Assembly (NCBI RefSeq): GCF_000722545.1 | Contig: NZ_JNVM01000017.1 | Coordinates: 124,001 to 188,000, forward strand | Direction of reading: 5' to 3' | From: Paenibacillus tyrphae | GTDB lineage: Bacteria > Bacillota > Bacilli > Paenibacillales > NBRC-103111 | Length of the DNA: 64,000 nucleotides | Part shown: piece after piece, positions 49,690 through 58,480 of the stretch | How the letters are laid out: each line of letters begins with the position of its first letter | How positions within the stretch are numbered: position 1 is the stretch's first letter | Notes under the pieces: generated by a model | Told to the model about the DNA's origin: nothing | Databases searched by the model: none | What the model saw: only the letters and a program-made list of their open reading frames with translations | Made by a program: the position numbers and the translations under genes

Positions 49690-51959
49690 TCCGCTTCCCC
49701 TCCTTCCCCTTCGGTATGGTGCAGCCGGTATTGGTTCGGGGTCAGCCCCGTCGCTTTTTTGAACGCCGTAAAATAATGGCTCCGCGTCAAAAATCCCGAA
49801 CGCTCTCCGATATCCGCCACCGACATGCTTGTCGTGACAAGCAGCTCCTGCACCTTCTCGATCCTGGTGTTCAGGATATAGTTCGAGAGCGACACGCCGC
49901 GCATTTCCTGAAAAATGCTGCGGGCATACTTGGCCGACAGCGAGACTTGCTCCGCAATCGCTTCGACGGACAGCATCGGATCGTGAATATGGTACAGTAC
50001 GTAGTTGATCATCTCCTCCGCAAGCTTCTCCTTCCGGTCGCCGCCTTTGCGGGAGCTGAGCTGGTCCATGACGACGAACAGCTCCGCCTCCAGCCAGTAA
50101 CGCGCTTCCTGCAGCGTCGAGAACCGGTCGAGCTGTTTGTCGATACCGTCCACGCCCTGCAGTGCCCGAAGCTTGTCGAATTCCTTCATGATCGTAAATA
50201 AAATGACGGTCAGCCTTACCTTGCATTCGGAGTATTTGACCGCCGCCATCTGCCCGAACAGCTCCTCCAGCAGCAGGACGACCTGGTCCTTCTTCCCGGA
50301 CTTGACCGCGACAAGCAGCTTGTCGAGGCTCTTCGGATCGGATAGCGGCTGCAGCAGCCGAACGTAGCTTTCGTAATCGCCCTCCGTGTATACCTTGTCT
50401 TCGCCGCTGATGAACTTGAGCAGAGTAAGCTCCAGAACGAAGTCGTAGACGGAGCGCAAATCGTCCTCCAAATGCTTCAGATCGCTCACCGCGACGGTCA
50501 CCTGAAGCCGGACATACGTGGCAATATGCCCCTTGATCGTCTCCAGCAGCTTGCGGACCTCGGCATCGTCCCGATCCAGCCCGATCAGGAAGACGATGTG
50601 ATCGCCGGCCAGATCGATCGTCTCCAACGTACCGCTCTCGCCCGCGATGATTTCTCCGGCAATGTTGCCCATCGCGTATTTCAGCAGTTGGCGGGAAGCA
50701 AAATCGTACGTTTCGGCAGCGTCCCGGTACGCGTCGATTTTGACGACGGCGAGCCGGATCAGGTCCGACGCCAGGAGATTCGATTCCCGGGCAATCCCTT
50801 CCCGCAGCGTCCGGTTCATTCTTCCCTGTAGCAGCCACTGGCGCAAATATTCCGCCTTGATCAAGCCGGAATGGCCGCGAAGCGATTGGTGCATTTCGTC
50901 GACCCGGCTGGACAGCAGCTCGATCCCGTTCTTCAAGATGCTGTACTCGTCTCCCGCAGCAGGGAGGGACAGCGCGGAATGGCGCGACTCCTGCACAATG
51001 CGGCGCTGCAACTGGTCCGCCAGCCTGCGGAATGGCTTCACCATCCGGCGGGAATTCCAGAATGCCGCCAGCAGCAGCAGGACGAGCAGCAGCAGCGAGT
51101 AGCCGACGATTTTTGTCTGGAACGCTTGCGCTTGACGCTTAAACGCTTTCAACTCGGTTAACGAATACACCGTCCATTTCTGCGAGGCCAGCGGTGCGGA
51201 ATTGACGAACAATTGCATGCCGCGCATAGTCATGACCTGCGTCTCCGCACCTATAGGCTTCAGGCGGCGCAGCTCGTTCAGGATGGCCGCGTCGTTCTCC
51301 TTGGTGCCCAGCACATTCCGGCCTTGGCCGTCCACAATCATCAGATCCATGCCGAGCTCCTTGTTCAGACCGAGCAGATTTTCCTGCAGCGCCCTATTAT
51401 CCAGCAGGAGCACGAGATAGCCGCGATGGTCTTTCCTGGCCGGCGTGGACGGAACGATGAGCGCGAGATAAGGCTCGCCGCCGGTTTCATGATAAAAAAA
51501 CTGCAAAAAGAGCGGCCGGTCCTCCCGAATCTTCTTCAACATCCCTGCATCCCCGAATTTCTCGAACGAAACGAGCCCCTTGAGCGAATCGATCACCTGC
51601 TCCTTCTGGACGTTCACCAGATAGGTGCGCTTGATAAACGGCTCGGTCGACATATAGTTCGTCAGCGCATGAAGCGCATCCATGTCGTCCAGCGGACTGC
51701 GGCTGGCCGATTGCAGCCATTCCTGCACCGTACGGTCCTGATACATATGAAGCCCATACGCTTTGAGCTTGTTCAGCAGAAACTCGGTGCGGCTTGCCGT
51801 TTGCAGCATCGTATCGCGGTTGAACAGATCCATTTGCGAGTAGGCGTATTTCGAGAACTGGTTCGCCAAAAACATGGAGAACGGAATAATGATCATCGTA
51901 AAGATCATTCCGATCCACAAATAAATCCGAACGTAGTTCTTGGAAAATAAATGTCGCAT
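49686..51959 (-). CDS. Membrane-spanning AraC-family regulator (YtdP-like)
   Basis: A 757-residue one-component membrane regulator. TM1 is about residues 11-32, an extracellular dCache-like sensor spans about 35-285, and TM2 (Leu-Leu-Leu-Leu-Val-Leu-Leu-Leu-Leu-Ala) is about 287-306. A HAMP-like and helical region leads to a C-terminal AraC/XylS HTH (about 655-757) ending with Gly-Phe-Leu-Thr-Arg-Ser-His-Tyr-Phe-Thr-Ala-Phe-Lys. Sensor and DNA-binding domain are in one chain, so no phosphorelay is needed. It probably controls the sugar operon at 40.3-47.8 kb and its own lipoprotein partner. AAGGAAGG precedes the ATG. Confidence 0.9.
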   Translation of the reverse strand: MRHLFSKNYVRIYLWIGMIFTMIIIPFSMFLANQFSKYAYSQMDLFNRDTMLQTASRTEFLLNKLKAYGLHMYQDRTVQEWLQSASRSPLDDMDALHALTNYMSTEPFIKRTYLVNVQKEQVIDSLKGLVSFEKFGDAGMLKKIREDRPLFLQFFYHETGGEPYLALIVPSTPARKDHRGYLVLLLDNRALQENLLGLNKELGMDLMIVDGQGRNVLGTKENDAAILNELRRLKPIGAETQVMTMRGMQLFVNSAPLASQKWTVYSLTELKAFKRQAQAFQTKIVGYSLLLLVLLLLAAFWNSRRMVKPFRRLADQLQRRIVQESRHSALSLPAAGDEYSILKNGIELLSSRVDEMHQSLRGHSGLIKAEYLRQWLLQGRMNRTLREGIARESNLLASDLIRLAVVKIDAYRDAAETYDFASRQLLKYAMGNIAGEIIAGESGTLETIDLAGDHIVFLIGLDRDDAEVRKLLETIKGHIATYVRLQVTVAVSDLKHLEDDLRSVYDFVLELTLLKFISGEDKVYTEGDYESYVRLLQPLSDPKSLDKLLVAVKSGKKDQVVLLLEELFGQMAAVKYSECKVRLTVILFTIMKEFDKLRALQGVDGIDKQLDRFSTLQEARYWLEAELFVVMDQLSSRKGGDRKEKLAEEMINYVLYHIHDPMLSVEAIAEQVSLSAKYARSIFQEMRGVSLSNYILNTRIEKVQELLVTTSMSVADIGERSGFLTRSHYFTAFKKATGLTPNQYRLHHTEGEGGEAE

Positions 51960-52225
51960 CGTCCAACCTTCCTTGCGAGTCTGTCGTAGTAGTCACCGTC
52001 CTCATTATACTATACATCCGATTGCGGACATCCGTATTGGACTGATCGAGGCATGGCAAGTTGGCGTATTGGATTTCCTGCCCACATTGTAGCAGTTGCC
52101 CTCCGGATTCGCCCAGTTCTCATTTGCCCAAAACGGTTCTCAAATGGCGGAAACCCGCTATTTTCAAGGCTTCCGCTCAAGTTCGGCACGGAGTTTGCCG
52201 GACGGATGCCGTCCTCGGTAACCGT

Positions 52226-52277
52226 AAAACGAAAACAGGCGGACGGCCGAAGAGGTGCTCCTCCAGCCGTTCGCCTG
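52226..52277 (-). terminator. Terminator after the metallophosphoesterase gene
   Basis: CAGGCGGACGGC pairs with GCCGTTCGCCTG (one wobble) around an inner GAGG/CCTC stem at 52236-52277. On the minus strand it is followed by TTTTCGTTTT (52226-52235). The remaining gene-free sequence 51960-52225 holds the AraC regulator's upstream region; I see nothing else in it. Confidence 0.85.
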
Positions 52278-52306
52278 TCCGAAATGCAGCTTTATTTTGC
52301 AAGGTC

Positions 52307-53236
52307 CTAGCGTGTCTCCGGCCGATGCTCCGGCTGCTCTGTCACAACCGTTCCGTCCGCAAGACGCAGCCAGCTTTCGAAGCCGCGCTCGCCTTCGCGC
52401 AGCCGGATGATGCGCGCTCCGCGCGGGAAATCGTCCCGGCCGTACGTGTTGTAGCCCGTCGCCCGGCCATAGCACAGGCGGACACCGTGAAGCGTGCCGC
52501 AGTAATCGTTGACGTGGTCGTGCCCGGCGAACGTGCCCATGACGTCGCCCATTTCGACGAGCGCCGCGAACAGTCCCGTATTGATCTTCGGGCAACACAC
52601 GTTCTCGTACTTATGCCCGTGGCATACTTCGCGCTCCCATACCTCCGCATACTCCGGCAGCGGGATATGGAAGAACGCCAGGGCCGGCAGCGGCGTGCCG
52701 CCGTTGTTCGACGTATAGGCAGCGGATTGCCGGACGTACCAATCGATCTGATCGCGGCCAATCCAGCCGTAGCCCTGAACGTGCGGCAGCGTAGACATGC
52801 AGCCGGAATCTAAGCCGTACAGCAAGGCGGCCGGACGGCCGGACGCATCCCGAACTTCGAGCATATAGTTGCCTTCTCCTGCAATGTCCGACGGACCGTT
52901 TACCGCTAATGCGTACTCGTAGCCCGACACTTTGTCCATCAGCTGCTGCCGGGTGATTTTCATCTCGGTATCGTGATTGCCGAAGACGACCGCCCACGGG
53001 ATGCGCCGCTTCTCGACGACGGAAACCGCCCGGTCGAACCGGCTAAGCGGATCGTCGCATTCCTTGTCTTCGATGACGTCTCCGGTGAAATAGACCAGGT
53101 CTGGCCGCTCCGCTTCGAGAACGTGCTCCATCAGCTCCAAGGTACGCCGGTCCGCATCGCCTCCGGATTTCATATGCACGTCGGTGAACTGCACAATCGT
53201 AAACGTCCGGTCTTCCCGAAAAGTTAAAGCTTGCAC
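52307..53236 (-). CDS. Calcineurin-like metallophosphoesterase (Dcr2/purple-acid type)
   Basis: A 309-residue phosphoesterase. Motifs in order are Phe-Thr-Asp-Val-His (about residue 17-21), Thr-Gly-Asp-Val-Ile (about 51), Gly-Asn-His-Asp (about 86), Phe-Phe-His-Ile-Pro (about 190) and Gly-His-Asp-His-Val-Asn-Asp (about 243), all needed for a two-metal site. No signal peptide is present. Similar bacterial proteins are annotated as phosphohydrolases of unknown substrate. GTG 53236 follows AGAGGAGCG. It appears monocistronic, with a terminator 30 bases after the stop. Confidence 0.88.
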   Translation of the reverse strand: MQALTFREDRTFTIVQFTDVHMKSGGDADRRTLELMEHVLEAERPDLVYFTGDVIEDKECDDPLSRFDRAVSVVEKRRIPWAVVFGNHDTEMKITRQQLMDKVSGYEYALAVNGPSDIAGEGNYMLEVRDASGRPAALLYGLDSGCMSTLPHVQGYGWIGRDQIDWYVRQSAAYTSNNGGTPLPALAFFHIPLPEYAEVWEREVCHGHKYENVCCPKINTGLFAALVEMGDVMGTFAGHDHVNDYCGTLHGVRLCYGRATGYNTYGRDDFPRGARIIRLREGERGFESWLRLADGTVVTEQPEHRPETR

Positions 53237-53358
53237 TTGAATCGCTCCTCTTCGCTAGTGTCAATCGCGTTACCGTTTGCCGGAAGCTGCACATACCTCA
53301 TTGTTAAGCGGACCGATTCCGCCGGCGTCGGACCCGCTCCGTGCGTCGGCGGCGAACC

Positions 53359-54132
53359 TCAGGCCGTCTTCCCCGCCGCCTTTGTTTTATCTTCGTGCTC
53401 GAACGGCTTCCATCCCGGCGTTTCTACCTTCACCATACCCGGAAGCACGACCAGCTCCTGCACGACGTGCTCGTATTGCCCGGCCGTCGTCTTGAGCGCC
53501 ATACGTACGCTCAAGGCTTGGCGGAAGCCTTCCTCCGTTTCCTTCGCCCGGCTCTCCAGATGCAGCACGGTGACGGAAGCGCCCGCAGCCTTGATCCGGT
53601 TCAGCATCGCACCGAGATTTCCATCCCCGTCCCAGAGCTCGACCTCCACCTCGCGCTTGCGCTTCGTCTTCGCCAGCGCCGCCTTTTCCACCTTGTTCAA
53701 GAGGAACAAGCTGACGATGACCGCAGCCGTCGAGACGACGGCCCCGTAGTAAAAACCGGCGCCAACCGCAAGACCGATGGCCGCCACGACCCATAGCGAA
53801 GCCGCAGTCGTCAGCCCCGACACGGTCGGCCCCGTGCGTATAATCGTTCCGGCCCCGAGGAAACCGATGCCGCTGATCACCTGGGCGGCCAGACGGGCCG
53901 GGTCCAGCCTCACGTTCGCTTCGGCCGCAAAATCGGAAAAACCGTAGCTCGACAGCAGCACAATCAGAGCCGAGCCCATGCAGACCAAAATATGCGTGCG
54001 AAATCCGGCCGAATGCCCGCCAATTTCCCGCTCCAAGCCGATCAGACCGCCTAACACCAGCGCCGTAACAATACGAAGCGTCAGCTCCGCATAGCCGATA
54101 TGCCACACATCCGGGGTCAACGACAGTTCCAT
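53359..54132 (-). CDS. MgtC/SapB family membrane protein
   Basis: A 257-residue protein. The MgtC/SapB membrane domain occupies about residues 15-150, with the signature Gly-Gly-Leu-Ile-Gly-Leu-Glu-Arg-Glu-Ile and His-Ser-Ala-Gly-Phe-Arg-Thr-His-Ile-Leu-Val, and later Gly-Ile-Gly-Phe-Leu-Gly-Ala-Gly-Thr. An ACT-like soluble C-terminal domain covers about 165-245. MgtC proteins are linked to Mg2+ limitation and ATP synthase or membrane-potential control, but are not Mg2+ importers themselves. GGGGAGG precedes the ATG. It lies 12 bases after the PHP-phosphatase gene, so the two are co-transcribed. Confidence 0.9.
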   Translation of the reverse strand: MELSLTPDVWHIGYAELTLRIVTALVLGGLIGLEREIGGHSAGFRTHILVCMGSALIVLLSSYGFSDFAAEANVRLDPARLAAQVISGIGFLGAGTIIRTGPTVSGLTTAASLWVVAAIGLAVGAGFYYGAVVSTAAVIVSLFLLNKVEKAALAKTKRKREVEVELWDGDGNLGAMLNRIKAAGASVTVLHLESRAKETEEGFRQALSVRMALKTTAGQYEHVVQELVVLPGMVKVETPGWKPFEHEDKTKAAGKTA

Positions 54133-54144
54133 GGGGACCTCCCC

Positions 54145-55146
54145 TTACCGCCCGAGCGGAACGGCGATCCGTTTCTTCTCGTGCACGTAGATGATTTCCT
54201 TGTACCCGGTCCGGGCCAGCAAATCCATCGCCTCGTCCAACTGCGTCCCGATGTCGTCCGGAAAATGGGAATCAGAGCTCAACGTAATCGGAACGCCGTG
54301 TTTATGCAAAATGTCCAGAAAAGCGGGACTTGGGCAAGCTTCCTTAACCGGGTACCGGTAAGCAAGCCCAGTATTGATCTCGGTCGCCACATCGGCCTGC
54401 TTGAGCGCTCGGGCTACATCTTCGTACATTGGCAGCAGCAGCCCCTCCTCTGGCCGGTAATTGAATACCTTCAGATTGTCCAGATGCGCGATAATGTCGA
54501 ACAAGCCGCTGGAAGCCGCCATTTTCACGTAGTCGAACAATTGCCGGTACAGCGCAAGCAGGTCTTTTTCCTTGAACAGCTCCTGGGTTTCCGGGTTGTC
54601 GAAGCCCCAACCTTCCAGAAAATGGACGGACCCGATCACGTAATCCAGCTCGTACCGCGACAGCAGTTCGCCGAGCTCCGCCTCGCCGCCCGGGAAAAAA
54701 TCCGCCTCGACCCCAAGCGATACAGGTATGCCCGCGGCCTTCGCCCGGCGCACCGCCTGAAGATACGGCTCGATGGAGCTTACGCAGACACGGTCCAGCC
54801 AGTACTGCTGCAGCCGGCCAAGCGGCGTCTCGTCCACGATCATGTGCCGTTCGTAGTACGGCCGGAACTCGGTAAACCGGTATAGGTGGTCCACCATCCC
54901 GAACCGCTCGATCCCGCGCTTCCGCCCCTGCTCGAAATAGAACGCGAGCCATTCGTCGCTGAAGCAGCCCGCCTCAAGTCGCTGTTGAAGCAGCTCTCCC
55001 AGCTTGTTCATCCATTCGAGCGAATGCGGCCGGTCGCCCAGCCGCCCGCTCTTCCGGTGCACGTTCTCCAGCGCCCGCGCCGTCCGCTGCAGCCAACCGG
55101 TCGAGTACGGCCCCTCCTCCAGGTGAAAATGAAAATCCAGCTTCAT
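54145..55146 (-). CDS. PHP-domain phosphoesterase, histidinol-phosphatase-like
   Basis: A 333-residue PHP-family phosphoesterase. The metal-binding motifs Asp-Phe-His-Phe-His (residues 4-8), Val-Asp-His near 85, Gly-Val-Glu-Ala-Asp near 150, Ser-Val-His-Phe near 180 and Ser-Asp-Ser-His near 302 are present. HisK-type histidinol phosphatase is the closest named family, but no his genes adjoin it, so another phosphomonoester is equally possible. It heads an operon with the MgtC-like gene. A T/G-rich repeat region (AACAA units on the minus strand) lies upstream at 55206-55263. Confidence 0.8.
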   Translation of the reverse strand: MKLDFHFHLEEGPYSTGWLQRTARALENVHRKSGRLGDRPHSLEWMNKLGELLQQRLEAGCFSDEWLAFYFEQGRKRGIERFGMVDHLYRFTEFRPYYERHMIVDETPLGRLQQYWLDRVCVSSIEPYLQAVRRAKAAGIPVSLGVEADFFPGGEAELGELLSRYELDYVIGSVHFLEGWGFDNPETQELFKEKDLLALYRQLFDYVKMAASSGLFDIIAHLDNLKVFNYRPEEGLLLPMYEDVARALKQADVATEINTGLAYRYPVKEACPSPAFLDILHKHGVPITLSSDSHFPDDIGTQLDEAMDLLARTGYKEIIYVHEKKRIAVPLGR

Positions 55147-55205
55147 CCCGCTTCCTCCTCACGCCCATTAAAAAGTCTCCAACGCTTTTGACGACTGATC
55201 ATCAG

Positions 55206-55263
55206 TTTGTTGTTTATTGTTGCATATATCACTTTATTGTTGTTGTTTCTTGTTGATTATTGT
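55206..55263 (-). promoter_or_regulatory. AACAA/ACAACA-rich tract upstream of the PHP phosphatase gene
   Basis: Read on the minus strand the tract has at least five AACAA or ACAATA-type units in 58 bases, resembling the tracts before the phosphonate genes. It lies 60-117 bases upstream of the gene. The rest of the 55147-55469 gap shows no further gene. Confidence 0.35.
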
Positions 55264-55469
55264 AGTCCTTTCTTCATTATCCGTCAATCTCAAAATGAAT
55301 CGGGCGTTGACAATCGATTTTGGCAGGACGGGCATTGATGGCTTTGGAAAAACTTTTCAAATCCTTTATACTGAATAAATAAGAAGTTTTTCTGCCAAAG
55401 CCGATAAGACGGTTAACGGGATTTATCATCATGACTATAAATAGTAAAACACCTAAAGGAGCGATCCCC

Positions 55470-55910
55470 TTGCTAATCGATATCAAATCCAGATTGGACC
55501 AGCCCGAAATCGCGGAGCTTCTCGAATATGCCATTTTTCCCGACCCGGTTCGGCTGGAGCAAGCCCTGGACGACTATAAGCGCAGCGAAGAGCTTGAATT
55601 GTACGGCTATGAAAAGGACGGAAAGCTGATCGGTCTCGTCGGCTTCCGGATCGATTCCGGGCGCGTGATGGAGCTGCGGCACATTGCGGTCCAGCCGGAC
55701 TATCGGGGACAAGGCTATGGCCGGGGCCAAATTTTGGAGCTGATCCACCTCAAAAACCCCGCTGAAATCGTCGCGGAAACGGATGAGGATGCGGTCGATT
55801 TTTACCGGAACATCGGGTTCGAGGTCGTCAGCCTGGGTGAAAACTATCCGGGTGCGGAGCGGTTTCGCTGCACCTATGAGGTTGAGCCGGAGGAGGAACG
55901 GGAAGCGTGA
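55470..55910 (+). CDS. GNAT-family N-acetyltransferase
   Basis: A 146-residue GNAT. The acetyl-CoA loop is Gln-Pro-Asp-Tyr-Arg-Gly-Gln-Gly-Tyr-Gly-Arg-Gly near residue 85, and the C-terminal Ala-Val-Asp-Phe-Tyr-Arg-Asn-Ile-Gly-Phe-Glu motif near 115 is typical. An in-frame ATG at 55431 has no ribosome binding site; TTG 55470 has AAAGGAGCG at the right distance and gives a normal-length protein. It starts a six-gene plus-strand run and overlaps the next GNAT by 4 bases. Confidence 0.87.
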   Translation: MLIDIKSRLDQPEIAELLEYAIFPDPVRLEQALDDYKRSEELELYGYEKDGKLIGLVGFRIDSGRVMELRHIAVQPDYRGQGYGRGQILELIHLKNPAEIVAETDEDAVDFYRNIGFEVVSLGENYPGAERFRCTYEVEPEEEREA

Positions 55911-56422
55911 GCGCAGCCGTTGAAATCGTCGAAATCCGGACGTACGAGCCGGATTCGTTGGAGCAACTGGCCGATCTGCTGATCGATGCCGTGGAGAGCG
56001 GCGCTTCGGTCGGCTTTTTGCCCCCGTTAAGCAAGGAAGAAGCGGTGGATTATTGGAAAAGCGCGCTGGAGCCGGGCGTCGTCCTGTGGGCGGCCAGGCT
56101 CGATCGGAAGATTGTCGGCACCGTACAGCTCCAGCTCGCGCAAAAAAAGAATGCGGCCCACCGGGCGGAAATCGCCAAGCTGATGGTCCATACGCGCAGC
56201 CGCAGAAACGGCATCGCCCGCGCCCTGATGCTGGCCGCCGAAGAACGGGCCCGCGCCGAAAACCGAACGCTGCTTGTGCTCGATACGCGCGCAGGCGATC
56301 CATCCAACCTGCTGTATCGGTTGCTTGGGTATGTGGAGGCGGGACGCATTCCCCGCTATGCCCGCTCCGCGGACGGCAGCTTGAACGATACCGTGTTTTA
56401 TTACAAAGAGGTCGAGGCTTAG
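55907..56422 (+). CDS. GNAT-family N-acetyltransferase
   Basis: A 171-residue GNAT. The acetyl-CoA loop is His-Thr-Arg-Ser-Arg-Arg-Asn-Gly-Ile-Ala-Arg-Ala near residue 97, followed by Leu-Val-Leu-Asp-Thr-Arg and Leu-Leu-Tyr-Arg-Leu-Leu-Gly-Tyr. The GTG start overlaps the previous stop (GTGA), so it is coupled to the first GNAT. The two are not close copies of each other. Acceptor unknown. Confidence 0.88.
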   Translation: MSAAVEIVEIRTYEPDSLEQLADLLIDAVESGASVGFLPPLSKEEAVDYWKSALEPGVVLWAARLDRKIVGTVQLQLAQKKNAAHRAEIAKLMVHTRSRRNGIARALMLAAEERARAENRTLLVLDTRAGDPSNLLYRLLGYVEAGRIPRYARSADGSLNDTVFYYKEVEA

Positions 56423-56426
56423 CGCC

Positions 56427-56948
56427 ATGAAGCACCTTCTGCTCCTTCTCGCATGGCTGCTGGCCATCCAACCTGTTACGACTCCTGAGGCCGTCGCGAA
56501 GCCCGCGCATGCCAATCAGGCGGCACCGAATCATTTCCCGTCTAAAGTTTCCTTATTAACCCATGCATTCGAAAAACTGATGGCCCTGGAGCCAAGCCTG
56601 GACTCCAAGATGCAATTTATTTCTCTGGATTGGCAGATGACGGACTGGAAGCTATCCGAGGACGAACGGAACGAACTTATCGAACATTTTCATACAAAAT
56701 ACGGCGTGGAGATCCTGTTCGACTCCTATCATCAATTAAAGGAGAAAAACAAGCAGGACCCGAAAACGAACAGCCTCTACGGTATCCTGCTCAATATCGA
56801 GAAACTGGAGATTCATTCGCCCGAAAGCGTGACGGTGATCGGCGGGAAATACCGCTCTCCTTTAGGAGCCGCGGGATTCACGGCCACTTGGAAGAAAACG
56901 AAGGATGGCTGGGAAGTCGTTAAAGTTACGGATCATTGGATCAGCTAG
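56427..56948 (+). CDS. Secreted protein of unknown function
   Basis: A 173-residue protein with an N-terminal signal peptide (Leu-rich core at about 4-14; likely cleavage after residue 24-30). The mature part has an alternating strand/helix pattern and a C-terminal Thr-Trp-Lys-Lys-Thr-Lys-Asp-Gly-Trp-Glu-Val-Val-Lys segment, NTF2-like or DUF4829-like in style, but I cannot assign a family with confidence. It starts 4 bases after the second GNAT stop, with a weak ribosome binding site, and lies in the same run of genes. Confidence 0.7.
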   Translation: MKHLLLLLAWLLAIQPVTTPEAVAKPAHANQAAPNHFPSKVSLLTHAFEKLMALEPSLDSKMQFISLDWQMTDWKLSEDERNELIEHFHTKYGVEILFDSYHQLKEKNKQDPKTNSLYGILLNIEKLEIHSPESVTVIGGKYRSPLGAAGFTATWKKTKDGWEVVKVTDHWIS

Positions 56949-56958
56949 GAGGCTTCGG

Positions 56959-57600
56959 ATGAACAAAACAACCGTATATTTGGTCCGGCACGGACAGACG
57001 GAATGGAACGTGGAGCACCGGTTTCAAGGTCATCAGGATTCTCCGCTGACGGAGCTTGGCTTGAAGCAGGCCCGTTGGCTTGGCGAAGCCCTGCTGGAGC
57101 AGCCGCTCGATTGGATCTACAGCAGCTCTAGCCCCCGGGCCGTCAAGACCGCCGAGTTGATCCGCGGCAGCCGGCCGATTGCCATGACGGAATGCGACGA
57201 AATGAAGGAAATCAATCTGGGCGAATGGGAAGGACAGATCGCTGCCGAAATTGCGGAGCGCTGCCCCGAGGCTTACGAGCACTTCTGGCGTCAGCCGGAC
57301 CGCTTCCGCGTGGCTCAAGCGGAGACGTTCGCCGAGGTGGAGCACCGCGCCCTTGGCAAGCTCCGGCGCATTCTGCGTGATCATGCCGGGCAAACCGTGC
57401 TGGTCGTCACCCATACGGTCATAGTCAAATTGCTGATGGCCGCTTTCGAGCAAAGGCCGATCGAGCAATTATGGGAGCTCCCGTACATACATCCGGCCTG
57501 CCTGTGTAAGATCGAGTTTACTGAGGACGGCAAGCTGGACATCAAGCTGCACGGCGACATCAGCCATTATCAGGAAGCGATTCAGCCTGCGGAAGGCTAA
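56959..57600 (+). CDS. Histidine phosphatase (phosphoglycerate mutase-like)
   Basis: A 213-residue histidine phosphatase. The catalytic motif is Leu-Val-Arg-His-Gly-Gln-Thr-Glu-Trp-Asn with the phospho-accepting His11, and the second catalytic His is in Val-Val-Thr-His-Thr-Val-Ile. The Gly-Glu-Trp-Glu-Gly motif near residue 90 resembles CobC/PhoE-type phosphatases. Substrate cannot be told from sequence. ATG 56959 with AGGAGG 6 bases upstream is the start. Confidence 0.9.
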   Translation: MNKTTVYLVRHGQTEWNVEHRFQGHQDSPLTELGLKQARWLGEALLEQPLDWIYSSSSPRAVKTAELIRGSRPIAMTECDEMKEINLGEWEGQIAAEIAERCPEAYEHFWRQPDRFRVAQAETFAEVEHRALGKLRRILRDHAGQTVLVVTHTVIVKLLMAAFEQRPIEQLWELPYIHPACLCKIEFTEDGKLDIKLHGDISHYQEAIQPAEG

Positions 57601-57640
57601 ATGACGCGGCTCACTGCCGCATGATCCGGGAGGTCTGGGA

Positions 57641-58408
57641 ATGAGCATCGTACAAGTTACCTCAGATAATATCGCTCGGGAGCACATCTGCTGCGCCATG
57701 TCGGACAAGAAAACCCAACACGGCGTCAGTCTGAAGAAAGAGTGGCTGGCGTGCCGTTTTCAAGAAGGGCTTGTCTTTAAAAAGCTGGATGCCAAAGGAA
57801 AAGTGTTCATCGAGTACTTGCCTGCCGAGAACGCTTGGGTGCCGATCGATGCGCCGAACTATACGTTCATCAACTGCTTTTGGGTGTCCGGAAGCTACAA
57901 GGGACAAGGCTATGGGGCGCAGCTTTTGCAGGAATGCATCCGGGACTCGGAGGGCAAAGCAGGCATTGTTGCGGTATCGAGCCACAAGAAGCGGCCATAC
58001 CTCTCGGAGAAGTCTTACTACGTGAAACACGGGTTCGAGGTGTGCGATACCGCTCCTCCCTATTTCGAACTGCTCGTCAAGCGGTTCGATCCGGACACCC
58101 CGCTTCCCCGGTTCAAGGAAAGCGCCAAGCAGCAGACCGTTGCGGACGGTGACGGCCTGGTCGTGCTGTATACGGACCAATGCCCTTTTACCGATCATTA
58201 TACCGGCGAAGAGCTCGATGCCATTGAACGGGCGTACGGAATTCCGGTGAAGCGCGTGAAGCTCACGACCAAGGAGCAGGCGCAAAACGCCCCGTCCGCC
58301 TTCACAACATACAGCGCGTTTTATAACGAACGGTTTGTCACGCACGAGATTTTGACGAAAGCCAAATTCGATAAGCTGTGGAACACGCTCGGGGAAGCTC
58401 AGGGCTAG
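57641..58408 (+). CDS. YoaP-like N-acetyltransferase with C-terminal thiol domain
   Basis: A 255-residue two-part protein. Residues about 1-150 form a GNAT domain (Gly-Ser-Tyr-Lys-Gly-Gln-Gly-Tyr-Gly-Ala-Gln-Leu-Leu near 88), and about 165-255 the YoaP-like C-terminal domain with Leu-Tyr-Thr-Asp-Gln-Cys-Pro-Phe-Thr-Asp-His-Tyr. That Cys-Pro motif is thioredoxin-fold-like, with one cysteine. Function is unknown in characterised relatives. It lies 40 bases after the histidine phosphatase gene. Confidence 0.85.
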   Translation: MSIVQVTSDNIAREHICCAMSDKKTQHGVSLKKEWLACRFQEGLVFKKLDAKGKVFIEYLPAENAWVPIDAPNYTFINCFWVSGSYKGQGYGAQLLQECIRDSEGKAGIVAVSSHKKRPYLSEKSYYVKHGFEVCDTAPPYFELLVKRFDPDTPLPRFKESAKQQTVADGDGLVVLYTDQCPFTDHYTGEELDAIERAYGIPVKRVKLTTKEQAQNAPSAFTTYSAFYNERFVTHEILTKAKFDKLWNTLGEAQG

Positions 58409-58480
58409 AAGCGGGTGCGGTTTTGTCCCGGATAGACGCCCTCGGAAGCCCCCGATCCAGAGCCGAAGGAGAGACTTACG

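Noticed and set aside
49690..50838. Upstream extension of the orphan binding lipoprotein frame to 891 codons
   Set aside because: The extension lies within the AraC regulator gene in another frame and lacks domain features; the lipobox and ribosome binding site fix the start at 49689.
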